NCBI GenBank assembly: GCA_944325195.1
Contig: CALUZB010000002.1
Coordinates: 39,851-103,850, forward strand
Length of the DNA: 64,000 nucleotides
Source: an uncultured Desulfovibrionaceae bacterium
Lineage (GTDB): Bacteria > Desulfobacterota > Desulfovibrionia > Desulfovibrionales > Desulfovibrionaceae
Direction: 5' to 3'
The notes under the pieces were generated by a model. That model was not told the DNA's origin, searched no databases, and saw only the letters and a program-made list of their open reading frames with translations. The first letter of the stretch is position 1. Each line of letters starts with the position of its first letter. The translations under genes were made by a program, and so were the position numbers. This document shows positions 34,983 to 44,067 of the stretch, one piece after another.

Positions 34983-35810
34983 TTATATCCTTTTATCTAT
35001 TTTGTCCATGATAAGCTGGGCTTCTTTCAGCGATTTGTCGCCGTCCAGGGCGCGGGCGGCGTACTCATAAGCTTTGTCTTTCTTATTCCAGGCCAGATAG
35101 AATTTGCTCATGCGCAGATAGGTGTTGGGGTGCGCTCCGAAAGTGCGGAGAATGAGCAGATAGGTGTTTTCAACCTTGTTCCTGTCGCCTGTGGCGGTAT
35201 AGGCCTGGATAGCCCCGGTGAACCCTTTCGGGTCTTTGGGAAAGGCTTCCATGGCCCGCTCAAACAACTCGGCGGCTTCAAGGGGCAGATTGGCCTTGAG
35301 GAAGTGGTTGGCTATTTCCACGATCACCCCCGGCTCGTGCCCGTAATGGTCGATATAGCGCCGCAGCACCGCCCGGCCTTTAGCTTCGCCGCCTTTGGTG
35401 TAAAGCAGTTCAAGCCCTTTGCTCAGCAGGGTCTGGCGGTCTTTTTTCGCCTGTTCTTCCTTCTGGTGGCGGGAGGCGTTGTTCACTTTTTCAATGGCTG
35501 CTTTTAAAGCGTTGAGCCCGTCGGCCAGAAGTTGCTCGCGCCCTTCTTTATAGATGACATACGGCCCCCTGGTCAGGCCGCGCGCGGCAAAGAACTGCTT
35601 GATCGTCCAGTTGGCCGACAGTTCATTGGCGTATTCATGAAACAGCACTTCGGCCATGAATTTAGCCGTGCCCACAATTCTCACCTGGGTATAAGTGGTC
35701 AGGGCGAAAATGGCTGCATCCAGTGAGCGGATGATTTCGTCACGTTTAAGATAGGCCTTGGCTCTGGCCATATTCTCATTGATTTCTCTGGGAATGGTCG
35801 TATATACCAT
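34983..35810 (-). CDS. TPR-containing protein of unknown function
   Basis: 275 residues. The N-terminal 110 residues contain a helical module (IPREINENMARAKAYLKRDE, YTQVRIVGTAKFMAEVLFHE) that I do not recognise. The C-terminal half has four to five TPR-like repeats (PLEAAELFERAMEAFPKDPK, HPNTYLRMSKFYLAWNKKDK). No signal peptide. It lies 34 nt downstream of nadD and upstream of the STAS gene, so it belongs to that transcription unit. Confidence 0.65.
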   Translation of the reverse strand: MVYTTIPREINENMARAKAYLKRDEIIRSLDAAIFALTTYTQVRIVGTAKFMAEVLFHEYANELSANWTIKQFFAARGLTRGPYVIYKEGREQLLADGLNALKAAIEKVNNASRHQKEEQAKKDRQTLLSKGLELLYTKGGEAKGRAVLRRYIDHYGHEPGVIVEIANHFLKANLPLEAAELFERAMEAFPKDPKGFTGAIQAYTATGDRNKVENTYLLILRTFGAHPNTYLRMSKFYLAWNKKDKAYEYAARALDGDKSLKEAQLIMDKIDKRI

Positions 35811-35844
35811 AACCTTTCGCGCACCAGTTCACCGTTAATCGCCG

Positions 35845-36549
35845 CTACAGGCGGCTGTTCTCCGAAAATTGCCAGGCAGTCCTGACATCCTGCTGTTTTT
35901 CATTCAGCAGGTTGATAACCGGATTGGGAAGCAAAAAATCCAGACTGTGCCCACTCAGCCATTTCTGTCTGATCAGCGATGCGCTGATGTCCAGGCGGGG
36001 AACAGGCAGATAATACGCCTGTTTTGTCTGCCCCTTTTCCCGGCCAGGTTGGGGGTTGAGGCAGAGCGGTTGCCGGCAGTCTGACCCGGCAGTGCAGCCG
36101 GGCCACAGCGTCCTGGAAATTTTCATAAAGTCGTCAGCATTTCCGCCCTGGCGCGGGGCCACCACCAGATTGGCATGCAAAATCAGTTCCTCCCAGCGGT
36201 ACCATTTATGCAGTTGAGCGAAATCGTAAAGGCCGAGTGCAAAAAACAGTTCGGCCTCCGGCTCGCGTTTCGCGTAGTCAAGCAGTGTATAAATGCTGTA
36301 AGACGGTTCTTCAAGTCCTGCTTCAAACAGGTTGATGTGTGCTCCGTCCAGGCCGCGCAAAGCAAGCCGCAGCGCCTCTACCCGCAGTTCAAAGGGAAGC
36401 AGGCCGCTTTGGGCTTTGTGCGGGGGGCGGAAGCTGGGCACAAAATCAAGCCTGTCGGCCTGCAAAGCCTCGCCCATTTCCAAAGCCAAGCGCAGGTGGC
36501 CGTTGTGCACAGGGTTGAAGCTGCCGCCCAAGATAACAATTCGTTTCAT
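35845..36549 (-). CDS. nadD: Nicotinate-nucleotide adenylyltransferase
   Basis: 234 residues. It adenylates nicotinate mononucleotide to deamido-NAD. The nucleotidyltransferase start ILGGSFNPVHNGHLRLALEM carries the H-x-G-H motif, and LDISASLIRQKW near the C-terminus is the family's I-S-x-S-x-I-R. The middle has an extra Pro/Gly-rich stretch around residues 155-180. AAGGAA decides the ATG at 36549; the upstream extension is unrelated. The next gene upstream is proA, as in many Desulfovibrio-type and other bacteria, but nadD has its own likely promoter. Confidence 0.92.
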   Translation of the reverse strand: MKRIVILGGSFNPVHNGHLRLALEMGEALQADRLDFVPSFRPPHKAQSGLLPFELRVEALRLALRGLDGAHINLFEAGLEEPSYSIYTLLDYAKREPEAELFFALGLYDFAQLHKWYRWEELILHANLVVAPRQGGNADDFMKISRTLWPGCTAGSDCRQPLCLNPQPGREKGQTKQAYYLPVPRLDISASLIRQKWLSGHSLDFLLPNPVINLLNEKQQDVRTAWQFSENSRL

Positions 36550-36704
36550 CTGAAATTCCTTTTCCGGCCGGGCGCTTCCTTCCGGCGGAAACACGGGTTG
36601 CCGGATTTTGAACCGGAATGAAACACTCATACCCCCTTTATCGGGAAGAGGAACTGTCCTGCGGCAAGCGGCGGCCTTGGTCTGCCTGAATAAAGTCCGC
36701 CCCG

Positions 36705-36751
36705 GGGATTGAAATCCCAGCCAGTATAACTGCTAAAAGGGTCGGCTGCAA
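36705..36751 (-). promoter_or_regulatory. nadD promoter with a palindrome at the start site
   Basis: Minus-strand TTGCAG (36746-36751), 17 nt, TATACT (36723-36728). The perfect inverted repeat GGGATT-GA-AATCCC (36705-36718) lies exactly where transcription should begin, the classical place for a repressor. Confidence 0.5.
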
Positions 36752-36785
36752 TGCTGTTTTTCTGTTCAGCCAGCTGAAGCTTCCG

Positions 36786-38051
36786 TTAGTTTCTGATCTG
36801 TCCCTGTCCGAACACCGCGAATTTGGTGGTGGTCAGTTCTTTCACTCCCATGGGCCCGTAAGAATGCAGCTTGCAGGTGCTGATGCCTATTTCCGCACCC
36901 AGGCCCAACTGGCCGCCGTCGTTGAACCGGGTGGATGCGTTGACCGCCACCATGGAGGCATCCACCTGACGCAAAAAGCTCATGGCGTGGGCGTGGTTAT
37001 TGGTGAGAATTACCTCAGAATGGTTGGAGCCGTAAGTTGCAATGTGATTGACGGCTTCATTCAGACTGTCCACAACCCGCACGCTCATTTCCAGAGCCAG
37101 ATATTCCCGTCCCCAATCGTCCGGTGTGGCGGCAACAGTTTCGGCATGACCCTGCAGCAGGGGCAGAGCGCGTGGACAGGCGTGGAATTTCACCCCGGCC
37201 TTGCCCAAGCTTTCTCCCACCAGCGGGAGTATCTGCCCGGCCACGTTTTTATGCACCAGCAAGCCCTCCAGAGCGTTGCAGGCGGCGGGGCGCTGCACTT
37301 TGGAGTTGTGGATGATACGCAGGCTGCTTTCCTGATCAGCCGACTCGTCCACAAAGATATGGCACACGCCTTTGTCGTGTTTCAGCACCGGCATGGTTGC
37401 TTCAGCGGAAACCAGGCGGATCAGGCCTTCGCCGCCGCGGGGAATGATTACATCGATATATTCAGCCAGTTTGCACATGCCGGTAATGGCGGCGCGATCG
37501 GTTGTTTCCAGCACCTGGGCCGCGTATTCCGGCAAACCGGCCGCCGCCAGGGACTGATGCAGCAGTGAGGCCAGCTTGAGGTTGGAAGCAATGGCCTCGG
37601 AGCCGCCGCGCATGATCACGGCATTGCCCGCTTTCAGGCACAGAATGGCCGAGTCGATAACCACGTTGGGGCGGGCTTCAAAAATCATGGCGATTACCCC
37701 CAGGGGCACACGCAGCCGGCCCACCAGCAGACCGTTGGGCTGTTGCCACTGGCTTTCCATGGCCCCGATAGGGTCGGGCAGAGCGGCGATGAACAGACAG
37801 GCATCGGCCATTTCCCTGATTCCGGCCGGGGTAAGGGTGAGGCGGGCCAGTCGGGCCTCGTCCAGTCCGCGCCCGGCGGCGGCGTCCAGATCCCGGCGGT
37901 TCGCCTCAAGAATGGCGGCTTCTTCCGCAAGCAGGTTTTGGGAAAGGCTGGTCAACGCCCGGTTCTTTTGCTCCGGGGTGGCGTTGGCCAGTATTCTTGC
38001 TGCCGCTTTGCCGCGTTGGCCCACTTCTTCCAAATATGCGCGTAAGTCCAT
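36786..38051 (-). CDS. proA: Gamma-glutamyl phosphate reductase
   Basis: 421 residues, usual length. It reduces gamma-glutamyl phosphate to the semialdehyde, the second step of proline synthesis. It belongs to the aldehyde dehydrogenase superfamily: LGVIAMIFEARPNVVIDSA, MRGGSEAIASN, and the catalytic cysteine in KVQRPAACNALEGLLV. The C-terminus has DGGQLGLGAEIGISTCKLHS and GPMGVKELTTTKF. No proB is nearby. It may be transcribed alone or with nadD. Confidence 0.96.
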   Translation of the reverse strand: MDLRAYLEEVGQRGKAAARILANATPEQKNRALTSLSQNLLAEEAAILEANRRDLDAAAGRGLDEARLARLTLTPAGIREMADACLFIAALPDPIGAMESQWQQPNGLLVGRLRVPLGVIAMIFEARPNVVIDSAILCLKAGNAVIMRGGSEAIASNLKLASLLHQSLAAAGLPEYAAQVLETTDRAAITGMCKLAEYIDVIIPRGGEGLIRLVSAEATMPVLKHDKGVCHIFVDESADQESSLRIIHNSKVQRPAACNALEGLLVHKNVAGQILPLVGESLGKAGVKFHACPRALPLLQGHAETVAATPDDWGREYLALEMSVRVVDSLNEAVNHIATYGSNHSEVILTNNHAHAMSFLRQVDASMVAVNASTRFNDGGQLGLGAEIGISTCKLHSYGPMGVKELTTTKFAVFGQGQIRN

Positions 38052-38309
38052 GTAAGTCCTCTCATGCCCTGAAATGTGAGTTTAATTCCCTTCTTTAATT
38101 GGAATTCGTCCGGATAGCAAGACATATGTTGCTTTAAGCCGGAATTTTCAGAAACAACACGAATGGGAGCGCACGTTTGCAGCGGCGTTTGCTCTCTTAT
38201 ATTCCTTTGGGCGTGAGACACGTTGGCTTGTGCGGCTGGAGTCGGGTTGGGGCGGGGCGGCGGGCAACCCGTTTACAGCAGACGGTTGGTAGAAGGTCGC
38301 GGGTAGGGG
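38052..38309. other. Spacer between proA and the thiC terminator
   Basis: No supported gene. The only larger frames are Arg/Pro-rich and lack ribosome binding sites. Confidence 0.35.
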
Positions 38310-38339
38310 GCGGGCGTTCCGCCAAAGCGGAACGCCCGC
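38310..38339 (-). terminator. Strong stem-loop after thiC
   Basis: Perfect 13-bp stem GCGGGCGTTCCGC / GCGGAACGCCCGC with a CAAA loop (TTTG on the minus strand), about 70 nt past the thiC stop. No T-run. Confidence 0.55.
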
Positions 38340-38406
38340 AAACAGCATATAAGCCTGTTATTTCCGGCGGCAAGCCATGCGCGGCGGCGGGTAGGCGGGC
38401 GGCGGT

Positions 38407-39732
38407 TCACTCCCGGTCTTTTCCGGTATTGCCGTTGTCGGGGCAGTCTGCCTTCCATTGTTGGTTGCGCGCCATTTTCACGGCGCAGAATTCACCGCAC
38501 ATGCTGCAGACTTCTTCCTGCTCAAAGCTTTTCCGGCGTTCACACACTGCTTCCGGGTCTATGGCCGCTTCCCGCATGGCGCTCCAATCCAGGTTGAAGC
38601 GGGCCCGGTTCATAGCCTGTTCGCGTTCCAGGGCCCAGGCCCGGCCCAGAGCCGCTTCTCCGGCCTGAGCGGCAATGCGTGAGGCGATGATCCCTTGTCG
38701 AACGTCCGCTGCATCGGGCAGGGCGAGGTGCTCGGCCGGAGTCAGGTAGCAGAGGAAGTCCACCCCGGCCTGCACGGCCAGAGCGGCGCCGATTGCCCCG
38801 GCGATATGGTCGTAGCCGGGGGAGCTGTCAATGGTCAGCGGCCCCAGCACATACAGGGGGGCGTTGTGAGTAAGGCGTTTAGCGGCGCTGATCTGGCTCT
38901 GTACCAGGTGCAGGGGAACGTGTCCGGGCCCTTCCACCATGCACTGCACCCCGGCCTGACGCGCCTGCCTGAGCAGGCGGCTGATGACAATCACTTCCGC
39001 CCATTGGGCTGCATCCCCCGCGTCGGCGCCCGCGCCGGGACGCAAGCCGTCTCCCATGGAAATGGTGACGTTGTGGGCGCGGCAGATTTCCAGCACTTCT
39101 GCAAAATGGGTGAGCAGCGGGTTTTCCCGGTCGTTCAGCCTGATCCATCTGGCGAGAATGGAGCCGCCGCGGGAGACTATGCCCATGCAGCGGGCGTCCG
39201 CCCCGGCCAGGGCGGCGTTTTCGCGGGTAATGCCGCAGTGCAGGGTCATGAAATCAACGCCCTGTTCCGCCTGCAACCTGATTTCCTCAATCAGCTCGGC
39301 GGCTTGAAAGCGGGCGGGGTCTTCACCCCGGTCAATGTATTTTTGGGCCACGGCGTACAGGGGCACAGTGCCCACCGGCCGGGGACAGGCGGCAAGGATT
39401 TTGCTTCTGATTGCTGGCAGATCCCCGGCAATGGACAGATCCATCACCGTGTCGGCCCCGGCGGCCAGGGCGACGGCAAGTTTGGTCAGTTCTTCCGCCG
39501 GACTGCTGCAAAGGGGCGATGTACCGATGTTGGCGTTTACCTTCACCCGGGCGGGCTGGCCCACCAGGATCGGACTTAAGCCCGGGTGAGCCGGGTTGCC
39601 CAGCAGAACCATTTCGCCGCGCTCAATGCTGTTACGCAGGGCGTCCGGGTCAAGGCGCTCGCGGGCGCTGAGATTGGTCAGATGCGCGCGAACCAGTTCG
39701 TTCAGCGCGCTGTTTCGGGAAATCAAACTCAT
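38407..39732 (-). CDS. thiC: Phosphomethylpyrimidine synthase ThiC
   Basis: 441 residues, the shorter form without the N-terminal extension of the E. coli enzyme. A radical-SAM enzyme that converts aminoimidazole ribotide to hydroxymethylpyrimidine phosphate for thiamine. Visible are VKVNANIGTSPL, DFMTLHCGITRENA, SMGDGLRPGAGADAGDAAQW, MVEGPGHVPLHLV, and the cluster motif CSMCGEFC at 409-416. A TPP riboswitch about 165 nt upstream implies control by thiamine. AGAGG precedes the ATG. Confidence 0.97.
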   Translation of the reverse strand: MSLISRNSALNELVRAHLTNLSARERLDPDALRNSIERGEMVLLGNPAHPGLSPILVGQPARVKVNANIGTSPLCSSPAEELTKLAVALAAGADTVMDLSIAGDLPAIRSKILAACPRPVGTVPLYAVAQKYIDRGEDPARFQAAELIEEIRLQAEQGVDFMTLHCGITRENAALAGADARCMGIVSRGGSILARWIRLNDRENPLLTHFAEVLEICRAHNVTISMGDGLRPGAGADAGDAAQWAEVIVISRLLRQARQAGVQCMVEGPGHVPLHLVQSQISAAKRLTHNAPLYVLGPLTIDSSPGYDHIAGAIGAALAVQAGVDFLCYLTPAEHLALPDAADVRQGIIASRIAAQAGEAALGRAWALEREQAMNRARFNLDWSAMREAAIDPEAVCERRKSFEQEEVCSMCGEFCAVKMARNQQWKADCPDNGNTGKDRE

Positions 39733-39895
39733 ATGGCAGCCTCTTTTGTTGGCGCATTTTGCTTAAGATGTCTGACAAGAGTGATGTCACGCTGCGCGTG
39801 CGGTTTGCCGGGCAACTTAATCAAATGCGTTAAAAGACGCAGTCATCTGGCGGGTGGAATTGAAAAGGACGGTTCCGGGCCGGGCTGTTTCATAA

Positions 39896-39984
39896 TTGCT
39901 CCCTACGGCAGTATGAGCTGCGTCAGGTTCAAAGGGTAAGGGACCGATTCCCACTCTCAGCCCGATCAGCCGGGCTCCCCTGAA
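39896..39984 (-). promoter_or_regulatory. TPP riboswitch (THI element)
   Basis: On the minus strand the order of conserved blocks is AGGGGAGCC, GGCTGAGAGTGGGA, TACCCTTTGAACCTGA, CGCAGCTCATACTGCCGTAG and GGGAGC. CTGAGA and GAACCTGA are the pyrimidine- and helix-core signatures of the thiamine pyrophosphate aptamer. It lies between a promoter and thiC. No obvious terminator follows, so control may be at translation initiation or by Rho; the expression platform occupies about 160 nt. Confidence 0.93.
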
Positions 39985-39996
39985 TACGAAGATATC

Positions 39997-40025
39997 AATT
40001 TAACTGAAGTTAGGAGAATAGGCAA
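39997..40025 (-). promoter_or_regulatory. Promoter of the thiC riboswitch transcript
   Basis: Minus-strand TTGCCT (40020-40025), 17 nt, TAAATT (39997-40002). The predicted start falls a few bases before the aptamer. Confidence 0.5.
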
Positions 40026-40335
40026 TGATTCAGAGTAAATTTACGGCGACAGGCAGGTTGAGGCTGTTCAGGACGTTGGGTCATATACTTGGGGGGCGCC
40101 CGGCCCAAGTTTTCGTTTCCGGATATCGGCCTCGAAGTGTGGGGTGGGGCGGGCTTGCGGCTTGAAGCCCTGGCCTCAAAGCACAGAGGGAATAAGATGA
40201 ACAGCGGTGGTTCTGCAGGCGTTGTTTATGGGCGGTTGCAGATGCGCGGGCGGTGTGCCTTGTGCGGGAGTTAAGGGGTGATTGCTCTGGAGCGGAACTG
40301 TCGGTCGGCGGCAGCGGCGGGCGGGGTTCGGCTGC
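40026..40335. other. Spacer between the thiC promoter and the chemoreceptor terminator
   Basis: About 310 bp with no established gene. Two very short plus-strand frames with good Shine-Dalgarno sequences begin at 40025 (46 codons, Arg/Gly-rich) and 40198 (25 codons). Neither has recognisable features, so they are not called. Confidence 0.3.
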
Positions 40336-40363
40336 AAGGAAGCGCCCGGGCGGGCGCTTCCTT
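40336..40363 (-). terminator. Stem-loop after the chemoreceptor gene
   Basis: Perfect 12-bp stem AAGGAAGCGCCC / GGGCGCTTCCTT with a 4-nt loop, 28 nt past the stop at 40391. Ends in TT only. Confidence 0.6.
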
Positions 40364-40390
40364 CAGAATATCGTAATAATCTGTGTTGTA

Positions 40391-42565
40391 TTATGATTGC
40401 AGGCGCTGCAGAAGCTCCTTGAGTTCCTGGGCCTGAGCGGCAAGGTCCGCCACGGCCTCATTGGACTGGTTCATGCCGTCCGCCGTTTCAGAGGCAATGC
40501 GGTTTATTTCTTCCACTGCGTTGTTGATTTCGTCGGAAGTGGCCGACTGTTCTTCCGCCGCTGTCGCAATGCTGGCGATCAGGGAGGAGTTGGTGCTGGC
40601 CAGATCCACAATCTCGTCAAGCGCCCGTCCGGAGGTGATGGCCAACTCGTTGGCCTTTTCAGCCGACTCGGCTGCAATTACCACCCGTTCCCGGTTATGA
40701 GCAGTGGAAGCCTGAATGCCTTTAATGGAGTTGCCCACTTCATTGGTGGCGGTCATGGTTTTTTCAGCCAGTTTGCGCACTTCGTCGGCAACAACCGCAA
40801 ATCCCCGTCCGGCTTCACCCGCTCTGGCCGCTTCAATAGCGGCGTTCAGGGCCAGCAGGTTGGTCTGGTCTGCAATATCGGAAATCACGTCCATTACCCC
40901 GCCGATAGCCTGGGCTTCTTCACTCAGTTTTTCCATATTCTGGTTAATTTCCTGGGAGATTTCATTTACCAGTTGAATGGCGCTGTTAACCTCGCTTACC
41001 AGGTGCGAACCCTCGGTTGCTTTGGTGCGGCAGGCCTCAGCCGACTCGCTGGCCTCGGCTGCATTGCGGGCCACTTCCAGCACGGTTGTGTTCATTTCTT
41101 CCATAGCGGTTGCCGTGGATGCGGCGCGGTCGCGTTGAGTATCGGTTCCGCGGCTTACCTCTTCCACCTGTGCGGAAAGCTGCTCGGAGGCGCTGGCCAC
41201 CCGGTTGGAAATATCCATGGCATTATTGGCCACTTCAACAATGGTGCGTTGAGTTTGTTTGAGCGCGGTTAAATCGGTAACTAACTGCAGCACGCTGGTA
41301 AGCTCCCCGGCCGGGTTGTAGAAGGGTATGGCGGTGTAGGCGATATCCAGGTTCATTCCCTGTGGGTGGGCTTTGGTTTCGGCGGAGGCGGCGGCTTTGT
41401 TGCGAATGGCTATTTGCAAAGCGTCTTGCGGAGTGCCGTAGTCTTCACGTCCCATCAACTGACCGCAGGTTTTTCCTTTATAGTTTTCCCCTGCCACTTT
41501 CTGGGCGGCAAGGTTGCAGTAATTGGCTTTAAGATCCCTGTCCAGCACCACCACCGGGGAAGGAATGGCGTCCATCATTGTTTTCAGCCGGTTGAGAATA
41601 CTGTTTGTGCCGTCGATCAAATCGGCGTATTTACCGCTGAAGGCGGCGGCGTTGCCGTTTGCCTCCAGATCACCGGAGCCCACCCGGTATCGGAGGTTTT
41701 CATATTCGGCAATGATCTTTTTAAGTGTGGCCGGGATACTGCGCAGCGACTGCGCCAGCAAACCGATTTCGTTCTTGCTGGAATAATTGAGTTCCTCGTC
41801 CAGATTGCCCGCGGCGATTTCATTGGCAAACACGTCGCAGCGCAGTATCGGGCGGACTATCTGCCAATAGACCAGGGCCAGGAAAGCAATAAACAGCAGA
41901 AGCACGCCCCCGGCAATGATTTCAAAAGTGAGCATGGCCTGCTTATACTCTTGTTGAGCCTCGCTCAGGGAGCTGCTCAGGCGCTCATGCAGAATTTTAT
42001 TGAATTCTTCTATGGGGGCCATGATTTGAGCTGTATATTCATCATACTTGCCGCCGAAAACCAGGCTGATAGCCCTTTCTCTGTCCGGGACACCCTGAAC
42101 AGTGAATTTGCCGCTGGCGTCAGGGAACAGACCGCGCGCCGCGTTTATGGCTTCCGTTTCCAGTGTGATCAGCTCGTTTGACCGGTTGCTGCTTTCTTCC
42201 AGCAAGGTCAGTTCTTTCCCCGATAATCCGGCTTCCCGCATCAGGTCCATAAGCGCAATTTGTTGGCCGGTGGCAACCATCAGGTTTTGCGGGCGCGGCA
42301 ATCTGCCGTCACGAATGGCTACGATATCTTCATACTCCTTGATAAACTTTTCGTCTCCGGTAACCACGAACTCCCGCACCGCGGCAGTCAGGGCGAGAGA
42401 ACTCCGGCGCAGCTCAGCGGCCAGATCCAGCGATACCTGGAGATTTGACTGGACTTGCTCCATTTCAACCTGACTTTGGTAAGTTCGGTAAAATGAAAAT
42501 ACCATTGCGCCGCAAGCGGCAATAAGCACGACAACAGAAATGAGAATAATTTTCTTGAGAGTCAT
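40391..42565 (-). CDS. Methyl-accepting chemotaxis protein with a PAS domain
   Basis: 724 residues. TM1 about 6-26, periplasmic sensor about 27-215, TM2 about 216-238, a HAMP-like region, a PAS domain about 335-435 ([40 protein letters not shown]), then the signalling coiled coil with the conserved tip [20 protein letters not shown]. It transmits a ligand signal to CheA. The sensor domain gives no hint of ligand. No che genes are nearby and no CheR/CheB-docking pentapeptide is seen at the C-terminus. Confidence 0.93.
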   Translation of the reverse strand: MTLKKIILISVVVLIAACGAMVFSFYRTYQSQVEMEQVQSNLQVSLDLAAELRRSSLALTAAVREFVVTGDEKFIKEYEDIVAIRDGRLPRPQNLMVATGQQIALMDLMREAGLSGKELTLLEESSNRSNELITLETEAINAARGLFPDASGKFTVQGVPDRERAISLVFGGKYDEYTAQIMAPIEEFNKILHERLSSSLSEAQQEYKQAMLTFEIIAGGVLLLFIAFLALVYWQIVRPILRCDVFANEIAAGNLDEELNYSSKNEIGLLAQSLRSIPATLKKIIAEYENLRYRVGSGDLEANGNAAAFSGKYADLIDGTNSILNRLKTMMDAIPSPVVVLDRDLKANYCNLAAQKVAGENYKGKTCGQLMGREDYGTPQDALQIAIRNKAAASAETKAHPQGMNLDIAYTAIPFYNPAGELTSVLQLVTDLTALKQTQRTIVEVANNAMDISNRVASASEQLSAQVEEVSRGTDTQRDRAASTATAMEEMNTTVLEVARNAAEASESAEACRTKATEGSHLVSEVNSAIQLVNEISQEINQNMEKLSEEAQAIGGVMDVISDIADQTNLLALNAAIEAARAGEAGRGFAVVADEVRKLAEKTMTATNEVGNSIKGIQASTAHNRERVVIAAESAEKANELAITSGRALDEIVDLASTNSSLIASIATAAEEQSATSDEINNAVEEINRIASETADGMNQSNEAVADLAAQAQELKELLQRLQS

Positions 42566-42829
42566 TGTACCCCCTGAGAGATTTAAGTATTGCTGAAAAC
42601 TATATTAAGAATATAGGATTTTACAAATACTATTTTAATTAAGTATATCTTGTTGAGAAAGGTTTGTCGAGCAAAATGAACAGAATATACTGTTGGTTAG
42701 TCGCCGGACGTTTGTCGTGCAGCCGATCCCGGCGGCGGCGCTTCACAGCCGCTGTCGCCGTTTATATATGAGGAAATGCAGAAATGGAGCGGAGGATATA
42801 TATAAATGGATATAACTTGCTTTTACGCA

Positions 42830-42858
42830 TTGAAACATTAAGGGAAATTGAGTAAACT
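42830..42858 (+). promoter_or_regulatory. Promoter of the Mla-type operon
   Basis: TTGAAA (42830-42835), 17 nt, TAAACT (42853-42858). It lies about 55 nt before mlaE, in the AT-rich 347-bp divergent region (42566-42912), which holds no other supported gene. Confidence 0.45.
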
Positions 42859-42912
42859 GATATTCTGTGGATTTGTGTTCCAAGCAACCTTTAGCTTATT
42901 ATTGGCGAGCTT

Positions 42913-44052
42913 ATGCCCGATTCAAACAACAGTGAATATCCCGCGATTAAGCTGACTTCCGACAGTGGCGGTCAGACCCTGCTCATTTCCGGAGAATGGA
43001 CCATTCTTCTGGTGGGGGCTGTGGAAAAAGAGCTGAAGGCCGCGGTTGCCCGGGTGTCGGGCGGACTGGTGGCGGATTTGACCAAAGTCGGCAGAATTGA
43101 CTCCGCCGGGCGGCTGATGTTGTGCGATGCCTTGAACACTCTGCAAAAGAGAGGGGTGAAAGTTCAGCTCAGGCAAAACAGAAACCGGGAGCCGCTGGAG
43201 CTTGACCGCTGCCCTGAACCGGTTCTCCCGGAACGGGTGAAGGCACCGCCGGTTTATCTGAAAGTTATCAATAACCTTGGAAAGTTCATTTGTTCCAAGG
43301 CCCTGCAGGTGCGGGAAATGATCGGCTTTTTCGGCTGGGTGCTGGTGTTGCTGGGCCGGGCGGCGCTTAAGCCCGGCCGGGTGCGCTTAACGCCTACTGT
43401 GGCTCACATGGACCAGGTGGGTTTGCGGGCGGTTCCAATCGTGGGGTTACTGACCTTTTTAATCGGTTTGGTGATAATGTATATGGGGGCGCAGCAGCTT
43501 GCCCGGTTCGGGGCCGGGGTGCTGTCCATCAACCTGCTGGAGGTGTCCACTTTCCGGGAATTGGGGCCCATGCTCACCGCCATTGTAGTGGCGGGCCGGT
43601 CAGGTTCGGCGTTCACCGCCCAGATCGGGGCCATGGTGTCCAACGAGGAACTTGCGGCTATGCGGGTAATGGGCTTTGAACCCATGGAGTTTCTGGTGCT
43701 GCCCCGGGTCATGGCCCTGGTGTTCATGTTGCCGGTGCTGACGGTTATTTCGAACTTTGCCGGCACTATGGGCGGGGCAGTGGGGGCATGGATGACCCTG
43801 GACATGAATTTTCAGCACTTTATCACTCAGTTTCAGCAGGCGGCCAACCTGAACAATTATCTCACCGGTCTGGTGAAAGCGCCGTTTTTCGCCATCTGTA
43901 TCGCGATTATCGGGTGTTATCACGGTACCAGGGCGTCCGGCAGCGCCGCTTCCGTGGGGGCGCTCACCACCCAGTCGGTGGTGGAGTCCATTTTTGTAGT
44001 CATTACCCTGGATGCGATTTTCGCGCTGGTTTTTTCCGCCTTGGGCGTATGA
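42913..44052 (+). CDS. mlaE: MlaE-type ABC permease with N-terminal STAS domain
   Basis: 379 residues. Residues 1-100 form a STAS domain like MlaB (LVADLTKVGRIDSAGRLMLC), fused to the MlaE permease (about 115-379), with GLVIMYMGAQQLARFGAGVL, SINLLEVSTFRELGPMLTAI, VAGRSGSAFTAQIGAMVSNE and MRVMGFEPMEFLVLPRVMAL. In E. coli MlaB and MlaE are separate. The complex moves phospholipid between inner and outer membranes. The Shine-Dalgarno is weak. First gene of the operon. Confidence 0.93.
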   Translation: MPDSNNSEYPAIKLTSDSGGQTLLISGEWTILLVGAVEKELKAAVARVSGGLVADLTKVGRIDSAGRLMLCDALNTLQKRGVKVQLRQNRNREPLELDRCPEPVLPERVKAPPVYLKVINNLGKFICSKALQVREMIGFFGWVLVLLGRAALKPGRVRLTPTVAHMDQVGLRAVPIVGLLTFLIGLVIMYMGAQQLARFGAGVLSINLLEVSTFRELGPMLTAIVVAGRSGSAFTAQIGAMVSNEELAAMRVMGFEPMEFLVLPRVMALVFMLPVLTVISNFAGTMGGAVGAWMTLDMNFQHFITQFQQAANLNNYLTGLVKAPFFAICIAIIGCYHGTRASGSAASVGALTTQSVVESIFVVITLDAIFALVFSALGV

Positions 44053-44067
44053 GGAAAGGAGACAGAT

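Noticed and set aside
38310..38339. Stem-loop as part of a CRISPR or REP array
   Set aside because: Single perfect hairpin just past thiC; no neighbouring copies. Best read as a terminator.
42803..42841. 11-codon frame with GGAGG upstream of mlaE
   Set aside because: Ends upstream of the likely transcription start of the operon and overlaps its promoter, so it cannot be a leader peptide on that transcript.
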